Notes under the pieces: model-generated
What the model was told of the DNA's origin: nothing
What the model saw: only the letters and a program-made list of their open reading frames with translations
Database searches by the model: none
Made by a program: the position numbers and the translations under genes
Shown here: positions 46,996-56,000 of the stretch, piece after piece
Position numbering within the stretch: position 1 is the first letter of the stretch
Layout of the letters: every line of letters begins with the position of its first letter
Origin: Chitinophagales bacterium
GTDB taxonomy: Bacteria; Bacteroidota; Bacteroidia; Chitinophagales; Chitinophagaceae
DNA length: 64,000 nt
Assembly: GCA_020636505.1 (NCBI GenBank)
Contig: JACJXR010000003.1
Span: 62,001 to 126,000 of the forward strand
Reading direction: 5' to 3'

Positions 46996-48747
46996 ATGAA
47001 AAAACTTACCTTAAGGCGGCTTAACTCCGCATGGAAATTATTGACCTCAACCTTGCTCCTTTTGTTCATAATTACTCCTTTTACGATATTAGCACAACCA
47101 TCATGGGGGCCTCCTGGTGCAGCAGGTCAGACTGATCAAGGAAGATCAATTACTTATGTTAATACAGGTTCAGATGTAGAAACTATAAACTGTGATATGT
47201 ATACTGATATGTCAACAGGTAGTTCAGGTGATTATGTATATGCAATTGTATGGGACGAGTGGGATGGAACTAACTGGCGTGTATTTATTGAAGTAATTGA
47301 ATCTTATGCAGCTGGCACTACACCTTTGGCATATCACCAAGTTGCATTGGATGGTAAACACCCTGATGTCGTTTTTGGTGAGGATGCCAATGCACCTGGA
47401 CAGGTACGTGTAGGAATTGTATATGAACAGTTTGACGGTGGAATATGGAAAGTACAATATGCAGAGTATGGTCTACAAGGTCTTTTTGGAAATGCTGGCA
47501 TAGTATCATTTACAAACGGCACCTCACCATATTTTAGCGTATCCCCTACAACCATAAATGCAAATGCTAGCAATGATGCATCTTACCCACATATTGATGC
47601 ATATCCGAGATATTATAATGGATCTTGGTATGGAGGTGCGAATACATATGAACCGCTTAAGAATTATGCAATAACATGGCAAGAAGATGATGGGAGTGGT
47701 ACTCCAGAAGTGTGGTTAACATCCAATATGTTTGGTCAGGCACCTACAAGTGGAAATGGCAGCACTGCAGAAAAGGTTTTAGCTGATGCTACTAACCCTG
47801 ATGTTGCGGCAGCCTGCGTAGACAATAACGATACTTCAGCTTATGTCAGCTACATTAATGCGAGTGGAGAGATTACAGTTAAAGAGTACAACCTCGGTCC
47901 TTGGAATGGTATCGCATTAATAGATTCAACAACCGTTGAAAGTACAGATCAGGTCATTGGCACTCCAAGAATTGATGCAACTAATGTTATAGATAAAGGT
48001 ACATCAGATAGTAGGTGGGCTGTTACATATGCGTATGATAACACTAGCACTAGCCAGCAAGAAGTGAAAATGTACGACATGGTAGCAATGCAAATAGATT
48101 TTGGTAATAGCAATGATCCGTATAATAGTGGAGCTGATGGTTACAATCCAGCTCTTGCAATTGGACCCGGTCAGCATACATATGTTACAAGTAAGGCAAG
48201 TGAATTTGGTAACATAAACTATCTTCAGGCAACCAATATAAATGTGAATTCCAATATCTACGCCACTGATTATGACTATTCAAATAATACATTTGGTAAC
48301 TATCAAACAGTATGTAGTTTATCATTGCATATTAATGTAGGTAATCCTCCATTTGCTGTAAGTACAGCTAGTAATTCTGGTATTGGTCATTTAGCTGCGT
48401 GGCTAAATTACCGTGGAGCCCCAACAAGTTCCTATTCCATAGAGCATAAGGTAAATTCAGGTTCAACTATGTCATTCAAACCTGGTAAGGCAAATAGCGT
48501 AGTAAAGATTGTAGATAATTCAGATTATAGTGCATACCCAAATCCTACAACTAATCATGTAACAGTAAATGGTATCAATGGCAATGCAACATATACTGCA
48601 ACAGATATAACGGGGAAGGTAGTAATGCAAGGCAGCGTAACTCCTTTTTCAAACAGTATCAATATATCAAAACTTCAAAAGGGTGTTTACATCTTCAGCT
48701 TTAATGAAAGAGGTACGATTACCCAATTGAAACTCGTAAAAGAGTAA
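46996..48747 (+). CDS. Secreted protein with type A T9SS sorting domain (gene B)
   Basis: 583 aa. Signal peptide through about residue 34 (LLTSTLLLLFIITPFTILAQ). The body has no family I can name; it shows repeated beta-propeller-like phrases (YVYAIVWDEWDGTNWRVFIE, VRVGIVYEQFDGGIWKVQYAEYG, YAITWQEDDGSGTPEVWLTSN). The C-terminal ~75 residues are a type A sorting domain (SAYPNPTTNHVTVNGINGN, ATDITGKVVMQG, GVYIFSFNERGTITQLKLVKE). It is the intact version of the truncated B' remnant. Divergent from A2 with mirrored promoter motifs, so I infer the two are expressed together. Confidence 0.85.
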   Translation: MKKLTLRRLNSAWKLLTSTLLLLFIITPFTILAQPSWGPPGAAGQTDQGRSITYVNTGSDVETINCDMYTDMSTGSSGDYVYAIVWDEWDGTNWRVFIEVIESYAAGTTPLAYHQVALDGKHPDVVFGEDANAPGQVRVGIVYEQFDGGIWKVQYAEYGLQGLFGNAGIVSFTNGTSPYFSVSPTTINANASNDASYPHIDAYPRYYNGSWYGGANTYEPLKNYAITWQEDDGSGTPEVWLTSNMFGQAPTSGNGSTAEKVLADATNPDVAAACVDNNDTSAYVSYINASGEITVKEYNLGPWNGIALIDSTTVESTDQVIGTPRIDATNVIDKGTSDSRWAVTYAYDNTSTSQQEVKMYDMVAMQIDFGNSNDPYNSGADGYNPALAIGPGQHTYVTSKASEFGNINYLQATNINVNSNIYATDYDYSNNTFGNYQTVCSLSLHINVGNPPFAVSTASNSGIGHLAAWLNYRGAPTSSYSIEHKVNSGSTMSFKPGKANSVVKIVDNSDYSAYPNPTTNHVTVNGINGNATYTATDITGKVVMQGSVTPFSNSINISKLQKGVYIFSFNERGTITQLKLVKE

Positions 48748-48762
48748 TCATTGTAAATTATT

Positions 48763-48802
48763 ATTAAATAAAAGCCATGTTATAACATGGCTTTTATTTA
48801 AT
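48763..48802. terminator. 40-nt perfect palindrome, bidirectional terminator (copy 2)
   Basis: Same sequence as 42256-42295, 15 bp after the stop of the T9SS gene, with AAAAGCC...GGCTTTT arms that give T-rich tails on both strands. Confidence 0.85.
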
Positions 48803-48981
48803 TGAGATGTAACGAAAAGGATTTCATATCATTCCACCTTTTTGTAATAAAGTAGGTGTCAGATTCGTGTAAAAATATAAGGAAGCTTATTCAACAAGGT
48901 GAAGTGCATGACACGTTGAGAATCGAACTTTTGGATATTCAAAATCAATACTTTAGAAAAACGATAAATCTTGTATAAATG

Positions 48982-49008
48982 CAGAAGCCGCTCTATGAGC
49001 GGCTTCTG
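48982..49008. terminator. Hairpin in intergenic block (copy 3)
   Basis: CAGAAGCCGCTC, loop TAT, exact complement: a 12-bp stem. Stem bases are the same as at 42475-42501 while the loop differs, so the structure is conserved. Confidence 0.55.
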
Positions 49009-49174
49009 TCGTATTGGTAGCCCTAACGAGAGCCAGTTCGAACTTTTTGGAAGACACGTTGAATGCAATCGGTTCATTTTCAATTGGTTAGTAAAAGTGC
49101 TTGTTAGCTGTTTTTCGAAATTCACATAGCGGGTTTTGACTAGCCTTAGTGAAAATAATATGAACGTGCATTAA

Positions 49175-49505
49175 TTAAGGTTGATACAATAACTGTACTC
49201 TGTACGTATGGTTATCTATTGTTTAGAAGGTTCCTATCAATAGTCCAGGAGAAAGATTATCAGGTAGCTTTAAGCGCTGTTCAGTAGTTGAGATGATATA
49301 TTCGGCAACCTATCGTCCATCAATACTGTTTAGGTATAATATTCCTGTGTATTGGCTCTTTAATATGAACTCTCCCTTGGTTGGTTTGGGATAAATCATG
49401 AAGTCATCATCGCTTACAACATCATCCACACCCACTTTTATCTGTACTGTGATGCAATTGCTCTTAGCGTTGCTCGGATTAGGACAAGCATAGTTGAAGT
49501 AAATG
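49175..49505 (-). pseudogene. C-terminal remnant of a third A-type T9SS gene (A3')
   Basis: On the minus strand this matches the last ~110 codons of copies A1 and A2. It keeps the C-terminal YQLLYQP-like end (VQLLYQP), SIDGR-type segment and the PNP sorting region. A CAA Gln codon of A1 is replaced by a TAA stop at 49223-49225, and homology ends near 49505 without the upstream Ig or propeller parts. No open frame spans it. It is therefore a decayed fragment and not a gene. Confidence 0.8.
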
Positions 49506-49646
49506 ACTTAAAGTTTACATGTTTAAAAATTTGGTTAGATAACATGAGGGAGTGAAATTTTGGGGTGGGTTCCTCTTACAAGTAAATAATACCCTTATGT
49601 TTTATAAGGAATAAGCTTTCATATATTAGCAGGATATTATCACTTA

Positions 49647-51353
49647 GTGCAGAAAAGGGTTATCATATTATTATTTACTCAGTTCATTTGCTGGATTGCA
49701 GCTGCGCAGCCCACACACCTCCTGCATAAAACTGATGCAGAGCGGGATAATGAATTATATGACTTCATCTTAGAGTTGACACAAAAAGAAGACTTTGATG
49801 AATACTCCCGGAAAATGTACGAGCTGGAAGAATGGGCGCGAGATAATGGTGATGAAAAACTGGCCATTTATTTTGATAAGTCACGGATGGTACACCATGA
49901 TTTCCGTATGACTAAATCAGGCTTGAAACACTATGAGCAATTAGCAAAGAAAGCCATCAATAAAAACATGCCGGGCATTGCCTCTCAGATATATACCTAT
50001 CTGGGAGAGAAGTATGAAGGCACAAATATATATGCCAGACGATTTGAATATTTACTTAAGGCATATGAACTATATAAAGACCTAGACCCTACGGAATACC
50101 CCGCTCGCATTGGACAACAGCGTCACCTGGCGGGTACTTACTATAGCTATGGTAAGTACAAAGAAGCCAAATATTACCTGCTGGACCTCAAAAAAGCTTG
50201 CCCTGATATACAAAATAAAGCTATGGGAGCAGGTGCTCTGAATACATTAGCGCTTATCTACCTGAACGAGGGCCATTATGATTCTGCAAGGAGTATACTA
50301 CATAATATATACGAGCACGAAAGTGAAAGAAAAAAATATTCACTTATGGCCATGGTTGCCGGGAATATTGGTGATAGTTACAATAGGCAAGGAAGTACTG
50401 ATAGTGCAATATACTGGCTGTTGAAGGAAGCACAAATAGTGGAAAATAATATACCCGGTAAATTAAAAAAGAACCTGGCTAGCTCCTCCATCGCGCTGGC
50501 AAAGATATACTATAGTAAGGGTGATTACAGTAAGGCGGCAAAATTTATTGAGAAAGCATTTGGGCATGTACAAAAGATGAGAGCACCCAACTATAGGATA
50601 CTCGAAGATCTGTATAGCATGCATGCACGCATATTGGCGGCACAGGGCAAAACACAACTCGCTTACAATTACATGGATTCTTCCGCACGTATGAAAGATT
50701 CTGTAAGGAAAAGGTACAACACCGGGCAGGTGGTACAGGCAGAGCAGCGTATAGACAGTGTCCGTCATGAATTACAGCTATCAGAGCTGGAGTATGCTCG
50801 TAAAACCAGTGAGATTATCAGGAATGCTGCAATTGGGATCATTGTGCTGATGTCTGTAATAATAATACTCATCATCAATAGACGTAGATTGAAAGCTCAT
50901 CAACAGAGGGAAAAAGCATCACTAGAGCTGAATAATGCTAAAAAGCAGCTAACACAATACACCCGAAACTTACAAGATAAGAACAAACAACTGGAACAGT
51001 TCAGCACTGAAATAGAGAAACTAAGAGACGAGCAGAACGAAGTATCAGTCAACGACACCATTTTACAATTACAACAGTCTACCATTCTTACAGATGAAGA
51101 ATGGGAAGAATTCCGTGTAATGTTTGAAAAAGTACACAGCGGATTCATCCATCGACTGAAAGAAAAATACCCCGAGATCACCCCTGCGGAAACACGCTAC
51201 CTTGTCCTGACCAAACTGAACCTTGATAATAAAGAGATGGCTAATATTCTGGGTATCGGTACCAATGCGGTCAGGAATAGTAAGTTCCGTCTGCGTAAGA
51301 AATTTGACCTTCCTGACGATAGTGCTTTTGATGATATGGTAAAAAGCATATAG
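49647..51353 (+). CDS. Membrane TPR protein with C-terminal LuxR-type HTH
   Basis: 568 aa from a GTG start that gives a signal peptide (RVIILLFTQFICWIAAAQ). Residues about 30-375 are alpha-helical TPR-like repeats (AKYYLLDLKKACPDIQNKAMGAGALNTLA region, AGNIGDSYNRQGSTDSAIYW). One transmembrane helix lies at about 393-412 (NAAIGIIVLMSVIIILIIN), followed by a coiled coil (about 425-475, rich in E/K/Q) and a helix-turn-helix at the end (TPAETRYLVLTKLNLDNKEMA, here split: TPAETRYLVLTKLNL and NKEMANILGIGTNAVRNSKF). This layout suggests a one-protein transmembrane regulator: sensing outside, DNA binding inside. Its targets are unknown; the genes that follow are candidates. Confidence 0.82.
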   Translation: MQKRVIILLFTQFICWIAAAQPTHLLHKTDAERDNELYDFILELTQKEDFDEYSRKMYELEEWARDNGDEKLAIYFDKSRMVHHDFRMTKSGLKHYEQLAKKAINKNMPGIASQIYTYLGEKYEGTNIYARRFEYLLKAYELYKDLDPTEYPARIGQQRHLAGTYYSYGKYKEAKYYLLDLKKACPDIQNKAMGAGALNTLALIYLNEGHYDSARSILHNIYEHESERKKYSLMAMVAGNIGDSYNRQGSTDSAIYWLLKEAQIVENNIPGKLKKNLASSSIALAKIYYSKGDYSKAAKFIEKAFGHVQKMRAPNYRILEDLYSMHARILAAQGKTQLAYNYMDSSARMKDSVRKRYNTGQVVQAEQRIDSVRHELQLSELEYARKTSEIIRNAAIGIIVLMSVIIILIINRRRLKAHQQREKASLELNNAKKQLTQYTRNLQDKNKQLEQFSTEIEKLRDEQNEVSVNDTILQLQQSTILTDEEWEEFRVMFEKVHSGFIHRLKEKYPEITPAETRYLVLTKLNLDNKEMANILGIGTNAVRNSKFRLRKKFDLPDDSAFDDMVKSI

Positions 51354-51430
51354 TTATAACTGTTTCATAATCAATAGTGAGATGTTTTTGAGATGCTACT
51401 GAGATAACTCAGAGATGCTGATATTTTGGA

Positions 51431-52915
51431 ATGCGTACACGTGTGGGGCAACCTTTGCTCATGAACCAAAAACACGTAGAAATGCAGCAACATCTTCTCG
51501 AGGTACGCAACAATACCATCGGTATTGAGCATAAATTTCAGACCCCATTCGGAGAGCAAAGAATTCTTTACGCAGACTGGACTGCCAGCGGCAGACTGTA
51601 CCGACCAATAGAAGAATATTTAATGCAAGAGGTATATCCATATGTGGCCAATACACATACGGATACTACTTACACAGGTTCGTTGATGACCAATTTGTAC
51701 CACGATAGCTTACAAAGCATCAAAATGCATGTCGGTGCAGGTGTGGATGATATCATCATATCAGAAGGGTCCGGAATGACGGGAGTGATGTGCAAGTTTC
51801 AACGCATACTGGGCTACCGCCTGCACGAAAAGTATACTGATAAAGTAACTATTCCTCACGAGCAACGCCCTGTGGTGTTTATCACGCATATGGAACACCA
51901 TAGCAACCATACCAGTTGGTTGGAGACTATTTGCGATGTGGCAATCATGCCAATAACAAAAGATAATAAGATAGACCTGGTTGCATTCGACGCCTTGTTA
52001 GGTGAGTACAAGAATAGGAGAATCAAAATAGCATCTGTTACGGCTGCATCTAATGTAACAGGTGTAGAAACTCCTTATCATGAAATAGCAGGTATCATAC
52101 ATAAACACGATGGATATTGCTTTGTAGACTTTGCCTGCTCTGCACCTTATGTAGATATTGACATGTACCCTGAGCAAGAAGACCAATATCTGGATGCTGT
52201 ACTATTCTCTCCTCATAAGTTTTTAGGCGGTCCGGGCAGTTCCGGGGTACTCATATTCCGTAAAGAGCTGTACAGCAATTCAGTACCGGATCATCCCGGT
52301 GGTGGCACAGTACTGTGGACAAGTCCATATGATAAGCACCATTATCTAAATGATATTGAAGCAAGAGAAGATGGTGGCACACCTGCTTTTCTGCAAACCA
52401 TACGTGCTGCCAAGGCAATTGAGTTGAAGGACTATATGGGCACTGCCTATATAAAAGAGCAGAAAGACCTGTTGTTAAACACTCTTTGGGATAAGGTAGC
52501 CGCCATGCAGGGTGTGCGCATATTAGAAGAAGGTATTCGTAACAGGCAAGGCATACTCTCGTTGCAGTTTGAAAACTTTTACTTCGAGACGGTAGTAAAA
52601 GCATTGAACGACATGTTTGGTATACAAACACGCGGTGGTTGTTCTTGCGCAGGTACATACAGCCATTACCTGAACGACATAAACCAGGAGCAATCACAAG
52701 CCATCATGCAGCAAGTAGTTAAGGGCAACCTGAATGCACGCCCGGGTTGGGTGCGCATATCATTGCATCCTACTATGAAACTGAGTGAGGTGGAATACAT
52801 AGCCTATGCATTACAATTCATATTAGATAATGAAGAAGCTGTAAAAAACCTATACGGTCAGGGTGACGACAGTCTCCGATTTTCATACAATCAAAAACAA
52901 GCGGTTTATGCATAA
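51431..52915 (+). CDS. Class V aminotransferase (cysteine desulfurase-like)
   Basis: About 494 aa from the ATG at 51431, or 484 aa from the ATG at 51461 (MNQKHVEMQQH); neither has a clear ribosome site, so the start is uncertain. PLP-fold type I signatures: YADWTASGRLYRPIE, HMEHHSNHTSW, SVTAASNVTGVETP, CFVDFACSAPYVDID and SPHKFLGGPGSSGVL with the Schiff-base Lys263 (counting from 51431). A Cys-rich C-terminal segment QTRGGCSCAGTYSHYL resembles the mobile Cys loop of desulfurases. No signal peptide. The physiological substrate is not evident. A 77-bp gap separates it from the regulator gene. Confidence 0.85.
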   Translation: MRTRVGQPLLMNQKHVEMQQHLLEVRNNTIGIEHKFQTPFGEQRILYADWTASGRLYRPIEEYLMQEVYPYVANTHTDTTYTGSLMTNLYHDSLQSIKMHVGAGVDDIIISEGSGMTGVMCKFQRILGYRLHEKYTDKVTIPHEQRPVVFITHMEHHSNHTSWLETICDVAIMPITKDNKIDLVAFDALLGEYKNRRIKIASVTAASNVTGVETPYHEIAGIIHKHDGYCFVDFACSAPYVDIDMYPEQEDQYLDAVLFSPHKFLGGPGSSGVLIFRKELYSNSVPDHPGGGTVLWTSPYDKHHYLNDIEAREDGGTPAFLQTIRAAKAIELKDYMGTAYIKEQKDLLLNTLWDKVAAMQGVRILEEGIRNRQGILSLQFENFYFETVVKALNDMFGIQTRGGCSCAGTYSHYLNDINQEQSQAIMQQVVKGNLNARPGWVRISLHPTMKLSEVEYIAYALQFILDNEEAVKNLYGQGDDSLRFSYNQKQAVYA

Positions 52916-52925
52916 CAGAATTGAG

Positions 52926-53081
52926 ATGAAAAGAAACATCTATAAAGACTTTTTAGTAGTGCTACTCATTGCCGTCATTTCAATAACAGTTGTTGTAGCT
53001 GTGTGGATGCATTATGTGGAAGACATTGACCAAATAGAACAACGCATTTCCGAACCAAATATTCAATCAAATAACAATTAA
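52926..53081 (+). CDS. Tiny single-pass membrane protein, 51 aa
   Basis: Starts at the ATG at 52926 (MKRNIYKDFLVVLLIAVIS), 10 bp after the aminotransferase stop; an ATG at 52908 would overlap that gene. One hydrophobic helix (FLVVLLIAVISITVVVAVWM) with a basic N-terminus and an acidic/polar C-terminus. No family recognised. It lies 11 bp before the large repeat protein, so it is probably in the same transcript. Confidence 0.5.
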   Translation: MKRNIYKDFLVVLLIAVISITVVVAVWMHYVEDIDQIEQRISEPNIQSNNN

Positions 53082-53092
53082 CGATAGACACT

Positions 53093-56000
53093 ATGTTTAG
53101 AAAAAAACTATTATGGCTGCTCCCGATATTATTACTGGGAGTTATGACTGAAAGTACAAACGCCCAGATATGGAGCGACCCCATTAACCCTGCCTATTAT
53201 GATACGACCGTAGGTGGACAAGCAGGGGATGATGTGAAATTGCTGGTGGTGAACGGCAAGCCTGCTATGATACACGTTGGAGATTTTAATAGGCTGGAAT
53301 ATATACGTGCCACAGACAGTAATGGTACAGCATGGGCAAAGCCAAAACTCATCGACTCGATTAGGGGGGGTACACCTATTAATATTGCTATCATCAATGG
53401 CAACCCCGCTATTGTTTATGCTACTGATTATAATAGTTACCTCATGTATGTACGTGCAAACGATGCTGATGGCAGTAGCTGGGGTACACCGATACAGGTA
53501 GAACCCGACGATGAATTAGGTGACAAAGTAGTACTGAAAGAGGTGAATGGCAGGCCTGCTATAGTTTACACTGCTAATAGTGATACATTGTACTATGTGC
53601 GTGCTACCGACGCCAATGGTAGCAGTTGGGGTAGTGTAAACAATTTGGGGAAAATACGTTTTGATGATTTCGATATGGAAATAGCAAACGGACACCCTGC
53701 CATTGCTATAAGGGCTAATGATACCACAATGAGCTATGCCCGCGCTACTGATGTAGATGGCAGCAGTTGGCCGGCATTTAGCACCATCGTATCATCCGGT
53801 ACTAATGAAGGGCGCAATCTGGATATGGAAATAGTAGATGGCTACCCTGCGATAGCATACAGGCGTTTTTCTCTTGGCCACCTATGTTATGTACGTGCTT
53901 TAGATAGCAACGGCAGTAGCTGGAGTAGTGTAGTAACTGTAGACTCATTGAACGATGCCGATAATTTCTGCAGTATGGCAATAATAGATGGTAATCCTGC
54001 AATAATATTTGCGTCTTACGATAACGATAGTATGCAATTTGTACGTGCTACCAATAGTACAGGCAGCAGCTGGGGCAGCACTGTGTCTTTTGACTATGTT
54101 GGAGAGGTAGGTGATCTTTTTGAGGTGAATGGGCAACCTGCAGTGGCTTGTCAGGACGAAGATGAATATATTTTGCATTATGTACGTGCGGGCAACAGTA
54201 CAGGCAGTACATGGGGTAGCCCCCTATATTGGTCTGGCCATAGCGACGACTATACTGAAGATGTAGCGTTAACAGTATCTACCACGCCGGTAATGATCAT
54301 CTCCAATGCTATTGACTATAGATTAGAAGCCTGGACGGGCAATACAGCAGGCACAGCATGGAGCAGGGCGGCTACCATAGATACGGGAGATATCAGATAC
54401 GATCAGCTTGATGCAACAGTTAATAATGGTTATCCTGCGGTTACCTATTCAACTAATTCAGACCATATCATGTATTGCAGGGCTACTGATAGTGCAGGCA
54501 CTAGTTGGGGTACTCCTGATACTGTTATACAGGTAACTCATAATATATTCAACAAAACCATTACGGTTGCTGGGCACCCCGCAATAATATATGCTAATGG
54601 TACTTCCAGAAACATTAGTTATATAAGAGCCACAGATAGTGCAGGCAGTAGTTGGGGCTCACCAATAGCCATTAGTACCACAACAGGTATTAACGACAGG
54701 AATTATTTCTGGCCATCATTTAGCATTATTAACAATAGGCCTGCAGTAGCCTGGTTTAGAGAAGGTACATTCAATGACCTGATGTATTGCATTGCATCGG
54801 ATAGCACAGGTAGTAGCTGGGGTACTGTACAAACAGTAGTATCTACTTTTAGTTCAGGTTGGTATCCACAATTGCTCACAATAAATGGGCATCCTGCTAT
54901 TTTTTATAATTATAATGCGGCTTTTGCTGATTCCATTAGGTACATACGGGCTACTGATAGTACAGGCAGCAGTTGGGGGGCAGCAGTAACAATTGACTAT
55001 TCTGAATTCCAACCGGCATTTGCAGCCTTTGTTACAGATGGGAAACCTGTATTGTTTTTTGATGCAAATGATGATCAATATTTCGTTGCCGCTAATGATA
55101 CTATAGGTAGCAGTTGGGGTACAAGAGATACTTTGTCTTATGATTTTAATTTGCAGCCAGGCTCAATGAAGGTAGCTACAAAAGACATCAGAACTTATGT
55201 AATAGGTAAAAGTAGCACTACAGGTAATCATCATCTGTATGTATACACAGAAGGTAATGTATGGAACGGCAGCACATGGAGTGCGGGCACACCGGATAGT
55301 ACCTCTACAGCTATTATAAAATCAAGTACTGCACCTGCAAGTTTCTCTGTAAAAGACTTATACATCAATGATGGGTTCTCACTCAATACTGGCACCAGTG
55401 CAACTGCTACTATATACGGCAGCCTGTATAACTATGGTGATGGCGTAAGCGGACAAGGTACACTCACCTTTACCGCAAACGGTGGTGCAGAATTGATAGG
55501 TGATACTGTGGAGCACGAGGGTGCGGTAATAGTAGAAAGCGGTTGTACACTTACTACCAACAGCAAATTGAGACTGACATCGGATGCCAGCAACACAGGC
55601 CGTATTGGTGAGAGTGATGGTACTATTAACGGAGATGTATATGTGCAGCGCTATATGCCGGGTAAAAGATGCTTCCGTTTTTATGGGCACCCGTTCAGCA
55701 GCAGTATTGCATTATCACAATTAACGGATGAGATAGACATTACAGGTAGCGGTGGTAGTACAAACGGCTTTACGAATACTGGCAGTAATAACCCATCCGC
55801 CTTCTGGTTTGATGTAACAGCAGCAGATACTTCTACTACAGGTGCTAACCCGGGCTGGACAGCCTTTACTTCTGCCACCAGTGCAGACTGGGATCAATAC
55901 GAGCTATTAAGGCTTTTGGTACGTGGTGCTAAAGGAGAAGGACTAAATGGTGGAGCTTATACTCCTAGTGCAGCAACTTTTGAAGCAGTTGGTGCTATTA

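Larger units (their letters stand above)
48721..49200. repeat. Intergenic repeat block, copy 3 (long form)
   Basis: Nearly identical to 42214-42720 across the 3' end of the T9SS gene, the 40-nt palindrome, the tRNA-like sub-blocks (48911-48966 and from 49013) and the 12-bp hairpin. It runs directly into a decayed copy of the C-terminus of the A-type genes. With that remnant and about 140 bp of promoter region it fills the 899-bp space before the next gene. Confidence 0.8.

Noticed and set aside
37500..49650. Insertion sequence or transposon behind the duplications
   Set aside because: No transposase frame, terminal inverted repeats or target-site duplications were found at the unit borders.
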